In this document: piece after piece, positions 24,746 to 32,314 of the stretch | Layout: every line of letters begins with the position of its first letter | How positions within the stretch are numbered: position 1 is the stretch's first letter | NCBI GenBank assembly: GCA_016872835.1 | Contig: VGYX01000002.1 | Span: 1-64,000, forward strand | Direction: 5' to 3' | DNA length: 64,000 nucleotides | From: Planctomycetota bacterium | GTDB lineage: Bacteria > Planctomycetota > Phycisphaerae > Phycisphaerales > SM1A02 | Program-made: the position numbers and the translations under genes | The notes under the pieces: generated by a model | Database searches by the model: none | The model's input: only the letters and a program-made list of their open reading frames with translations | Told to the model about the DNA's origin: nothing

Positions 24746-27400
24746 TTACGCGGACTTCGCACGGACGGCGTCGGCATGCACGGCGAGTTCCTGCACGCCG
24801 CCGGGCAGGATGAAGTCGCTCGCCAGCATGCCGCTCTCGACGGAGCGGCCATCCATCGTGAACACCTTCACGCCGGGATTCGCCGCGTCATGCGCGGCCA
24901 GTGTCTTCTCGAGTTCCTTCTGCTTGTCCTCGGGCAGCTTGGTCCAGGTCTCGCGTCCGCGACACTTGGGGAAGCCGCTGCAGCCGAGCCACGGTCCGCG
25001 CTTGCCGGAGCGCAGGTTCAGCTTGCGGCTCTGGCACTTCGGGCAGTCGAGGTCGGTCATCAGCGGCGGGGGGCTCGGCAGTTTGATCTTGCCCTTCGGA
25101 TCCACGTTGATGATGAACGGTCCTTTCGGCTTCGGCGCCTCGGGCTCGCCCTTCTTCCGGCGCTTCTTCACCTTGGGCGCGGGCGGCATGTCCGGCGCGA
25201 TGAACTTGCCGAAGCGACCCGTGCGCAGCACCATCGGTTGCCCGTTGTCCGGACTCTTGATGTTCACGCGCTCGGGCAGCATGGGCCGACCCTCGCGGTC
25301 GACGGGCGCGGCGTAGTCGCAGTCGGGATAGGTGGCGCAGCTCAGGAAGCGCCCGTTCTTGCCGAAGCGGTAGCCCGTGCGCGCGCCGCACTTGGGGCAG
25401 GCGAAGGGCGCCGGGTCCATCTTCGCCTTGACATGGTCCTCCATCATCGCGCCCTTGACCATTGGGCCGAGCCGCCCCTGGAAGTCGCGCAGCATTTGGT
25501 GCCACTCGAGCTGGCGCTGCGCCACGTCGTCGAGCTCCTTCTCCATCTCGCGGGTGTAGCCCACGTTCAGAAGTTCGTCGAAGCACTTGACCAGGAAGTC
25601 GGTGACCTTCTCGCCCAGCGCGGTGCTCTCCAGACTCGTGCCGCGGCGCTCCACATATTGACGCTCCACGATCGTGTTCACGATGCTGGCGTAGGTGCTG
25701 GGACGGCCGATGCCCTCGTCCTCGAGCACCTTGATCAGGCTGCTCTCGGTGAAGCGCGCCGGCGGCGAGCTGAACTTCTGGAGCGCCTCGATGCCGAAGG
25801 GCGCGGTCTCCGCGCCTTCCTTCACGCGGGGCAGCTCAGCGTCATCAGCGCCGCGCGGCGCGAGCTTCAGGAATCCGTCGAAGGCGAGCGTGCGGCCGCT
25901 GGCACGCAGCACCGCGCCGGTCTTCGTGTCCGATCGCTCGAGGCGCAGCGTGGTGCGCTCCCAGCGTGCGTCGCTGGCCTGGCACGCCATGAAGCAGCGC
26001 CAGATGAGGCCGTAGAGCTTCGCCTGCTCCTCGGTGAGCTCGCGGTTGGCGAACTCGGGCGTGCGGTTCGGGTCGGTGGGGCGGATCGCCTCGTGGGCTT
26101 CCTGCGCGCCGGCCTGATGGTTCTCCCAGATGCGCGGCTTCTCCGGCACGTAGGCCTCGCCGAAGTTCTTCGTGATGAAGTTGCGCGCCGCCTGCATGGC
26201 CTCGGGGGCGAGGTGCAGGCTGTCGGTTCGCATGTAGGTGATCCAGCCCGCCTCGTAGAGCTGCTGCGCCACGCGGCCCGTGCGATCGGCGGTGAAACCG
26301 ATCGAGCCGCCGGCGCGCTGCATGGTGCTGGTCTTGAAGGGCGGGTACGGCCGGCTGGTCTCGCCCTTCGACTCGATGCTTGCCACGCGATATCGCGCCG
26401 CAGGATCCAGCGTGCCGGTCAACTTCACCACATGCGCGGCGGGGCCCTTGCCGCTCGGGTTCTCGGTGCGCGTCGCCTTCACCTGCACCAGGCCGCACGC
26501 CTCCGCGGCACTGACCGCAGGCTTCGACAGGTCCACGGGCTTGGCCGCGGGACAGCCGAGCTCGAACTTCTGGCCGCCGAGCTCGATGAGCTCCGCCTCG
26601 AAGCCGCCGTGATCGGCGAGCCACTGCACCTGCTCCTTCTGCGTGGGACCCTTGCCGCGCTCGTCCACACGAGCCAGCAGTTCGCCCCATTGCTTCGTGA
26701 GCGTGGCGGCGCGGGTCGTGTCCGCGGTCAGCTGCACGGCGACCGACCACGACTCGTCCGGCACATGCGCCCGGATCTCGCGATCGCGTTCCACCACAAG
26801 CCGGGTGGCCACGCTCTGCACGCGGCCCGCGCTCAGTCCGCCCGCGACCTTCTTCCAGAGCACGGGACTCACCTGATAGCCCACCAGACGGTCGAGGATG
26901 CGGCGCGCCTGCTGTGCGTTCACGCGGTCAAGGTCGATCGGTCGCGGCTGCTGGAAGCCCTCAAGCACCGCGCTGCGGGTGATGGCGTTGAACACCACGC
27001 GCTTGGCGTGGACGGGATCGACATCGAGCAGTTCCGCGAGATGCCAGGCGATCGCCTCGCCCTCGCGGTCCAAGTCGGTCGCGAACCAGATGTCGCTGGC
27101 GCCCTTGGCGGCCTTGCGCAATTCCGCCACCAGGCCCTTCTTGTCGGTGTCGACCTCGTAGTGAGGCTCGAAGGTGCCTTCCTCGACCTCGACCCCCGGA
27201 ACGGCCCGCTTCACACCCTTGGGGTTCTTGCCGGGAAGGTCGCGAATGTGGCCGCGGCTGGCGATGACCGTGTAGCCCTTGCCTAGGAATTCCTGCAACT
27301 TCTTGGCCTTTGTGGGGCTCTCCACGATGACCAGTTGGGCGCCACCGGCGGCCGCCTTGGGGGTCTTGGGAGCGCTCTTGCTGGAGGTCTTTGCAGGCAT
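24746..27400 (-). CDS. topA: DNA topoisomerase I
   Basis: About 884 residues. It relaxes negative supercoils through a 5'-phosphotyrosine. The TOPRIM domain begins LVIVESPTKAKKLQEFLGKG and contains the acidic triad FATDLDREGEAIAW. The active-site tyrosine is in GWITYMRTDS. The core contains HEAIRPTD and EDEGIGRPSTYASIVNTIVE. The C-terminus has two Cys4 zinc ribbons (CPKCGARTGYRFGKNGRFLS with the second Cys pair after it, and CPKCQSRKLNLRSGKRGPWL likewise), separated by a Lys/Pro-rich linker. The start is ATG 27400; the open frame to 27559 has no support. The final ~40 residues after the last zinc ribbon are extra. Confidence 0.96.
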   Translation of the reverse strand: MPAKTSSKSAPKTPKAAAGGAQLVIVESPTKAKKLQEFLGKGYTVIASRGHIRDLPGKNPKGVKRAVPGVEVEEGTFEPHYEVDTDKKGLVAELRKAAKGASDIWFATDLDREGEAIAWHLAELLDVDPVHAKRVVFNAITRSAVLEGFQQPRPIDLDRVNAQQARRILDRLVGYQVSPVLWKKVAGGLSAGRVQSVATRLVVERDREIRAHVPDESWSVAVQLTADTTRAATLTKQWGELLARVDERGKGPTQKEQVQWLADHGGFEAELIELGGQKFELGCPAAKPVDLSKPAVSAAEACGLVQVKATRTENPSGKGPAAHVVKLTGTLDPAARYRVASIESKGETSRPYPPFKTSTMQRAGGSIGFTADRTGRVAQQLYEAGWITYMRTDSLHLAPEAMQAARNFITKNFGEAYVPEKPRIWENHQAGAQEAHEAIRPTDPNRTPEFANRELTEEQAKLYGLIWRCFMACQASDARWERTTLRLERSDTKTGAVLRASGRTLAFDGFLKLAPRGADDAELPRVKEGAETAPFGIEALQKFSSPPARFTESSLIKVLEDEGIGRPSTYASIVNTIVERQYVERRGTSLESTALGEKVTDFLVKCFDELLNVGYTREMEKELDDVAQRQLEWHQMLRDFQGRLGPMVKGAMMEDHVKAKMDPAPFACPKCGARTGYRFGKNGRFLSCATYPDCDYAAPVDREGRPMLPERVNIKSPDNGQPMVLRTGRFGKFIAPDMPPAPKVKKRRKKGEPEAPKPKGPFIINVDPKGKIKLPSPPPLMTDLDCPKCQSRKLNLRSGKRGPWLGCSGFPKCRGRETWTKLPEDKQKELEKTLAAHDAANPGVKVFTMDGRSVESGMLASDFILPGGVQELAVHADAVRAKSA

Positions 27401-27437
27401 CGTTGGGCAACTACCTTGAGCCCGGAGCATCGGTCCG

Positions 27438-28403
27438 TCAAGTCGGCGAGGGTGAATTCCCCGTCCGAGAACCGGCCAGGACCCAGTCCGCGACCTGCCT
27501 CGACCACGCCCCTTCGGGGCTGTGGTCGGCCTCGATCCAGAGCGATTTTTCGCCGTCACGGAACTTTTTCAGCCAGGTCCGCTGCTGCTTGGCGAAGCGT
27601 CGCGTCCGGGTCTTGATCCGTTCCGCGGCGTCGGCGAGGGTCAGGCGACCTTCGATCGCCTCCGCAAGTTCGCGGTAGCCGACGGCCTCGAGTGGTTGCG
27701 CAAGCAGGGGACCGCGTTCGAGCAGCGCGATCACCTCGCGCTTCCAGCCCGCGTCGAGCATGCGCTGCACGCGCGCGTTGATGCGCGCGTTGATCGCGGC
27801 CGTGCTCCAGTCGATGCCGATCAGGCGCATGTGCTTGGGAATGCGCACGGCGGCGTCGCTCCACTGATCGCGTGCCGCGCTTGCGGGCGCGCCGGTGAGC
27901 GCGGCGATCTCGAGTGCGCGGATCGTGCGACGGCGATCGTTGGCGTGGATCACGGCCGCGGTGGCGGGGTCGGTGTCCTGCAGTTCCCGGCGCAGGTCCG
28001 CGGTCTCGCGTGCCTCGAGCGCAACGCGCACGGCCGGATCGCTCGGCACTTCGCGCGCCATGCCCTCAAGCAGCAGACGCAGGTACAGGTTCGTGCCGCC
28101 GACCACGACCGGCCAACGCCCGCGCGCGCGAATGTCCTCGATCGCCGTCTCGGCCACGCCAAGCCATGCCGCCGCCGTGAACGCGTCGCGATGTGGATCG
28201 GCAAGGTCAAGCGCGTGGTGGGGAATCTCGGCGCGTTCGGCCGGGGTCGGCTTCGCAGTGCCGATGTCCAGGCCGCGCCAGACCTGCATGCTGTCGGCGC
28301 ACACGATCTCGCCGCCGCCCGGCAGTTCGCGTGCCAGGCGCATCGCGAGTTCGCTCTTACCGCCGGCGGTGGGGCCGGCGATCACCAGACACGGATGCAA
28401 CAT
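27438..28403 (-). CDS. miaA: tRNA dimethylallyltransferase
   Basis: About 321 residues. It transfers a dimethylallyl group to A37 of tRNAs that read codons starting with U. The P-loop is GPTAGGKSELAMRLA; DSMQVWRGLDIGTAKPT, GGTNLYLRLLLEGM, NDRRRTIRALEI and the C-terminal RTRRFAKQQRTWLKKF are all MiaA signatures. The start ATG 28403 lies seven bases after CATACT, so it is probably leaderless. It is divergent from pgk and shares overlapping -10 sequence with it. It uses DMAPP, the product of the pathway whose genes dxs and ispG are nearby. Confidence 0.96.
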   Translation of the reverse strand: MLHPCLVIAGPTAGGKSELAMRLARELPGGGEIVCADSMQVWRGLDIGTAKPTPAERAEIPHHALDLADPHRDAFTAAAWLGVAETAIEDIRARGRWPVVVGGTNLYLRLLLEGMAREVPSDPAVRVALEARETADLRRELQDTDPATAAVIHANDRRRTIRALEIAALTGAPASAARDQWSDAAVRIPKHMRLIGIDWSTAAINARINARVQRMLDAGWKREVIALLERGPLLAQPLEAVGYRELAEAIEGRLTLADAAERIKTRTRRFAKQQRTWLKKFRDGEKSLWIEADHSPEGAWSRQVADWVLAGSRTGNSPSPT

Positions 28404-28410
28404 GGGCGCA

Positions 28411-28418
28411 AGTATGCT
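28411..28418. promoter_or_regulatory. Overlapping bidirectional -10 element between miaA and pgk
   Basis: The 8-mer AGTATGCT reads CATACT on the minus strand (28416-28411, seven bases before the miaA ATG) and TATGCT on the plus strand (28413-28418, 27 bases before the pgk ATG, which has its own GGAG). The two promoters share four bases, so RNA polymerase could open only one at a time. Confidence 0.5.
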
Positions 28419-28445
28419 CTCGCCCCACGAACTCCGGAGACCCCG

Positions 28446-29657
28446 ATGCCCAAGAAGACGATCGAACAGCTTGACGTGAAGGGCCGCCGCATCTTCGTGC
28501 GCGCCGATTTCAACGTGCCGCAGGACGACAAGGGACGCATCACCGACGACCGTCGCATCCAGGGCACGCTTCCCACGATCCGCAGCGTCCTGTCGCGCGG
28601 GGGTTGCGTGGTGGCGGCGAGCCATCTGGGTCGGCCCGAGGGCAAGGGTTTCGAGGGGGAATTCTCGATGGCACCCGTGGCGGTTCGGCTGCGGGAACTG
28701 CTTGGGGAGGATGCGAGCGCCGTGCGGCTGGTCGGCAAGTTGCCAACGGACGTGGACGCCGCCGCCGCCGCCGCCGTGCTGAAGCCCGGCGAGGTGCTGG
28801 TGCTGGAGAACCTTCGCTTCGAGAAGGGTGAGAAGAAGGGTGACGCCACGTTCGCCGGCAAGCTGGCCGCCTACGCCGACGCCTATTGCAACGACGCCTT
28901 CGGCGCGAGCCATCGCAACGACGCAAGCATGCTGGCGCTGCCCTCGGCGATGAAGCCGAAGCCCTGCGTGACCGGACTGCTGCTGGCGCGCGAGCTGAAG
29001 TTCCTGGGCGAGACGATCGCGCACCCGCCGCGACCCTTTGTGGCGATCCTGGGTGGTGCGAAGGTGAGCGACAAGTTGCCGGCGCTGCATCACCTGATCG
29101 GTCGCGTGGACATGATCCTGATCGGTGGCGCGATGGCTTACACGTTCCTGCTGGCGCAAGGCAAGTCGATCGGCCGCAGTCTGGTGCAGCGCGATCTGGT
29201 GGAGCAGGCGCGCGCGATGCTGGAAGAGGCGCCACGCAAGGGCACCCGGCTCGTGCTGCCGGTGGATCATGTGTGCGGCCAGTCGCTCGAGGACAACGTA
29301 CCCACGGAGGTGCATGCCGAGGTCCCCGACGAGTGGATTGGTCTGGACATCGGACCCGCGAGCCGCACCGTGTTCGCGGCCGAGATCGCGAAGGCGTGCC
29401 TGGTGGTGTGGAACGGCCCGGCCGGCGCCTTCGAGGTGAAGCCCTTCGACGCGGGCACGGTGGCGCTTGCGCGGGCCGTGGCGGCGGCGACCAATGCTGG
29501 AGCCACCACCATCGCCGGTGGCGGCGACACCGCGGCCGCGGTCGAGGTCGCCGGTCTGGCCTCGGCGCTCACGCACATCTCCACCGGCGGAGGCGCGAGC
29601 CTCGAGATGCTCGAGGGCAAGGTGTTCGACTCGCTCGGACCCTTGGACGAGGCGTGA
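28446..29657 (+). CDS. pgk: Phosphoglycerate kinase
   Basis: About 403 residues, normal length. It interconverts 1,3-bisphosphoglycerate + ADP and 3-phosphoglycerate + ATP. Visible are the substrate-binding RIFVRADFNVP, AASHLGRPEG, LENLRFEKGEKKGD, DAFGASHRNDAS, GGAKVSDKLPALHHLIG, the nucleotide site NGPAGAFEV and the terminal GGGDTAAAV...STGGGASLEMLEG. The start ATG 28446 follows a GGAG ribosome-binding site. It heads a same-strand run with a redoxin-like gene, rpe, accD and lnt. Confidence 0.97.
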   Translation: MPKKTIEQLDVKGRRIFVRADFNVPQDDKGRITDDRRIQGTLPTIRSVLSRGGCVVAASHLGRPEGKGFEGEFSMAPVAVRLRELLGEDASAVRLVGKLPTDVDAAAAAAVLKPGEVLVLENLRFEKGEKKGDATFAGKLAAYADAYCNDAFGASHRNDASMLALPSAMKPKPCVTGLLLARELKFLGETIAHPPRPFVAILGGAKVSDKLPALHHLIGRVDMILIGGAMAYTFLLAQGKSIGRSLVQRDLVEQARAMLEEAPRKGTRLVLPVDHVCGQSLEDNVPTEVHAEVPDEWIGLDIGPASRTVFAAEIAKACLVVWNGPAGAFEVKPFDAGTVALARAVAAATNAGATTIAGGGDTAAAVEVAGLASALTHISTGGGASLEMLEGKVFDSLGPLDEA

Positions 29658-29695
29658 TCGCGCGTTCCTATCATCCGCGGACTGGAGTCCCTGAC

Positions 29696-30781
29696 ATGCG
29701 ACAGACCCTGCTTCGAACCTGTTTTGGATGCCTCGCGTTCGTGCTCGCGGTGACGCCGTGCCGCGCTGACGACAAGCTCATGGTCGGCTCGTCCGCACCG
29801 GCGCTTGCGCCCACGACGATGGTGAAGGGCCAGATGCCGGACCTGAAGACCTCCGCTGGCTGCGTGGTCGTGCACTTCCTGGTCTCGAGCGAGGCTCCGT
29901 CGCGCAACTCGGTCATGGTGATGAACCGGCTTCACAAGGAGTTGGGCGCCAACGGCGCGGTGCAGATCGTGGGCATCTTCGACGAGGACGCGAAGGACGT
30001 CGAGACGTTCGCGAAGGGTTCCGGCGCGCCCGAGTACCCGATTGCCTCGGACCGCGACGGCAATTCCCGGCGCGAATGGCTCGGGGCGGCCGAGCTGAAG
30101 AATCTCCCGCAGGCCTTCATCGTGGCCCGTGGCGGCAAGATCCTGTGGATCGGGAACCCGCTCGAAAGCACCTTCGACGGCATCGTGCGGAAGGCCATGA
30201 GCGGCCGCTACGACCCGGCCGCTCGCGAGAGGATCGATCCCGCGCTCAAGGCCGCGAAGCAGTGCGCGGACGTGCGCAACTGGGGCGAGGCGTACAAGCA
30301 TTTCGACGAGGCGATCGACGTGGAGCCGGGCGTGGCGCTGGACGTGGTCGCGGAACGCTACAAGACCACGCTGCTACGCGAGGGCAAGCCCGAGGCGGCC
30401 AACGCGTGGCTGGTGCAGACCACGAAGAAGCGCTTCACCTCGGACCTCGGTGCGGTCTCGTTCCTCGTGGACATGCTGCTGACGGATCCTGAGGTGAAGC
30501 CGCGCAATCCGGAGACGGCGAGTCAGCTGATCGACCTCTGCACCGTGAAGAACGGCGCCGGAATCCTGAGCTTGCGCGCCAAGGTCGCCAACGCCGGTGG
30601 CGACATGAGGAAGGCGGTCGATCTGCAGACCGACGCGTGGATGGCCGCGCCGCCCGAGGAGAAGGCGATCTTCAAGCGCCAGCTCGACGAGTATCGCGCC
30701 GCCGCGAAGCGCCCGCCGGCCGCCGCCGCGCCGAAGGCGAGCGACGCGAAGCCAGCCACGGAACCCAAGAGTGGCTCCTGA
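29696..30781 (+). CDS. Secreted redoxin/TlpA-like protein without CxxC, with helical C-terminus
   Basis: About 361 residues. A signal peptide (RTCFGCLAFVLAVTPCRA) precedes a thioredoxin-like fold of the TlpA/AhpC-TSA type: LMVGSSAPALAPTTMVKGQM, VVHFLVSSEAP, VQIVGIFDED, YPIASDRDGNSRREWLGAAE, LPQAFIVARGGKILWIGNP. At the place of the redox CxxC the sequence is VSSEAPSRNS, so no catalytic disulfide is present. The C-terminal ~170 residues are helical and TPR-like (NWGEAYKHFDEAIDVEPG), with an Ala/Pro/Lys tail. The role is unknown; it could be a binding rather than a redox protein in the periplasm. The rpe gene overlaps its end by 11 bp. Confidence 0.75.
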   Translation: MRQTLLRTCFGCLAFVLAVTPCRADDKLMVGSSAPALAPTTMVKGQMPDLKTSAGCVVVHFLVSSEAPSRNSVMVMNRLHKELGANGAVQIVGIFDEDAKDVETFAKGSGAPEYPIASDRDGNSRREWLGAAELKNLPQAFIVARGGKILWIGNPLESTFDGIVRKAMSGRYDPAARERIDPALKAAKQCADVRNWGEAYKHFDEAIDVEPGVALDVVAERYKTTLLREGKPEAANAWLVQTTKKRFTSDLGAVSFLVDMLLTDPEVKPRNPETASQLIDLCTVKNGAGILSLRAKVANAGGDMRKAVDLQTDAWMAAPPEEKAIFKRQLDEYRAAAKRPPAAAAPKASDAKPATEPKSGS

Positions 30782-31463
30782 GCTGAATCTCTTCCGACGC
30801 GCACCGGCTCGGCCGTTGTTGGCGGCCAGCATCCTGTCCGCGGACTTCGCCTGTCTGGGTGCGCAGAGCGCCGAGGCGCTGGCGGTGGGGGCGGACCTGC
30901 TGCATGTCGACGTGATGGACGGCCACTTCGTGCCCAACCTGTCGATGGGTCCAGCGGTGTGCGCCGCCGTGCGTCGCGCATGCCCGGACGCGTTCCTCGA
31001 TGTGCACCTGATGGTCACGGATCCTGCGCGCTTCATCGAACCCTTCGCGAAGGCGGGTGCCAACTCCGTCACCTTCCACGTGGAGGCAGTGGCGGACCCC
31101 GCGGCGTTGGCCGCCCGGGCGCGCGGGCTTGGCCTCGGCGTGGGACTGGCGAGCAATCCCGAGACGCGCGTCGAGCGGCACGAGCCGTTCCTGCGCGCCT
31201 TCGACCTGCATCTGGTGATGAGCGTGCACCCGGGTTTCTCGGGACAGGCATTCATCGACGCCACGCTGCGAAAGACGGAATGGCTGCGCAACCGACTCGG
31301 CGCCGAGGCGCGGGTGCAGATGGACGGAGGCGTGGGGCCGGAGACAGCGCGGGTGTGCGCACGTGCCGGCGCCGACGTGCTCGTGAGCGCGTCCGCACTC
31401 TTCGGTGCGAAGGACCTTCGCGCCGCCGCCGCCGCGATTCACCGCGCCGCCTCGCTCGGATAG
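30771..31463 (+). CDS. rpe: Ribulose-phosphate 3-epimerase
   Basis: 230 residues, a TIM barrel. It interconverts ribulose-5-phosphate and xylulose-5-phosphate. Visible are LLAASILSADFACLG (substrate Ser and Asp), LLHVDVMDGHFVPNLSMGP with the metal-binding His/Asp, LDVHLMV, FHVEA, MSVHPGFSGQAFI with the second catalytic Asp later in VQMDGGVG, and a phosphate loop near GADVLVSASALFG. The GTG start at 30771 overlaps the previous gene by 11 bp, indicating an operon. Confidence 0.95.
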   Translation: MAPELNLFRRAPARPLLAASILSADFACLGAQSAEALAVGADLLHVDVMDGHFVPNLSMGPAVCAAVRRACPDAFLDVHLMVTDPARFIEPFAKAGANSVTFHVEAVADPAALAARARGLGLGVGLASNPETRVERHEPFLRAFDLHLVMSVHPGFSGQAFIDATLRKTEWLRNRLGAEARVQMDGGVGPETARVCARAGADVLVSASALFGAKDLRAAAAAIHRAASLG

Positions 31464-31473
31464 GATCCGCGAC

Positions 31474-32310
31474 ATGGCCGAGACGAGTTGGGAGTCCGCA
31501 GGCGCAGCCACCACGAAGAAGTCCGTGCCGGATGGCCTCTGGATGCCCTGCGACGGGTGCTCGGAGACGCTCTTCCGCAAGGCGCTCGAGGCGAACCTGT
31601 GGGTCTGCCCGCGCTGCGACCATCACCATCGCATCTCCGGGCGCCAGCGCGTGGAGCAACTCGTGGATCCAGACTCGTTCGAGCCCATGAACGCGAAGAT
31701 GGCCCCGATGGATCCACTGCAGTTCCGCGACCTGAAGGCTTACACCGATCGCATCCGGGACGCCCAGCGCACGACCGGCGAGAACGACGGCGTGCAGACC
31801 GGCACCGGCTTCGTGAAGGGCCGCAAGGTGGCGCTTGGGTGCATGGACTTCACGTTCCTGGCGGGTTCGATGGGAAGCGTGATCGGAGAAAAGCTCACGC
31901 GGATCATCGAGCACGCGACGGATCACGACCTGCCGTTGGTGATCGTGAGCTGCTCCGGTGGCGCGCGCATGATGGAGAGCGGCTTCTCGCTGATGCAGAT
32001 GGCCAAGACCAGCGCGGCGCTGGCGCGCTTCGACGACGCCGGCGGCCTCTTCATCAGCGTCCTCAGCGATCCCACGACGGGTGGCGTGACTGCCAGCTTC
32101 GCGATGCTCGGCGACGTGATCCTGGCGGAACCCAAGGCGCTGATCGGCTTCGCCGGCCCGCGCGTGATCCGCCAGACGATTCGGCAGGAACTGCCCGAGG
32201 GTTTCCAGACCGCCGAGTTCCTGAAGGACGCGGGCTTCGTGGACCGCATCGTGCACCGCTCGCAGCTTCGCAGCGAGATCGGTCGCGTGATCGACTACGC
32301 GGGCAAGTGA
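31474..32310 (+). CDS. accD: Acetyl-CoA carboxylase carboxyltransferase subunit beta
   Basis: About 278 residues. With AccA it transfers the carboxyl group from biotin to acetyl-CoA in fatty-acid synthesis. The N-terminal Cys4 zinc ribbon is visible (MPCDGCSETLF...VCPRCDHHHRI), followed by the crotonase-like domain with GTGFVKGRKVALGCMDFTFL, GSMGSVIGEKLTRIIEHAT, SCSGGARMMESGFSLMQMAK and PTTGGVTASFAMLGDVILAE. The start ATG 31474 lies seven bases after TAGGAT (31461-31466), so it may also have its own leaderless transcript although it is only 10 bp from rpe. accA is not in the window. Confidence 0.96.
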   Translation: MAETSWESAGAATTKKSVPDGLWMPCDGCSETLFRKALEANLWVCPRCDHHHRISGRQRVEQLVDPDSFEPMNAKMAPMDPLQFRDLKAYTDRIRDAQRTTGENDGVQTGTGFVKGRKVALGCMDFTFLAGSMGSVIGEKLTRIIEHATDHDLPLVIVSCSGGARMMESGFSLMQMAKTSAALARFDDAGGLFISVLSDPTTGGVTASFAMLGDVILAEPKALIGFAGPRVIRQTIRQELPEGFQTAEFLKDAGFVDRIVHRSQLRSEIGRVIDYAGK

Positions 32311-32314
32311 CGCG

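Noticed and set aside
27401-27559. N-terminal extension of TopA to 27559
   Set aside because: The added residues are basic and low-complexity with no TopA similarity, and the conserved TOPRIM start lies just after ATG 27400.
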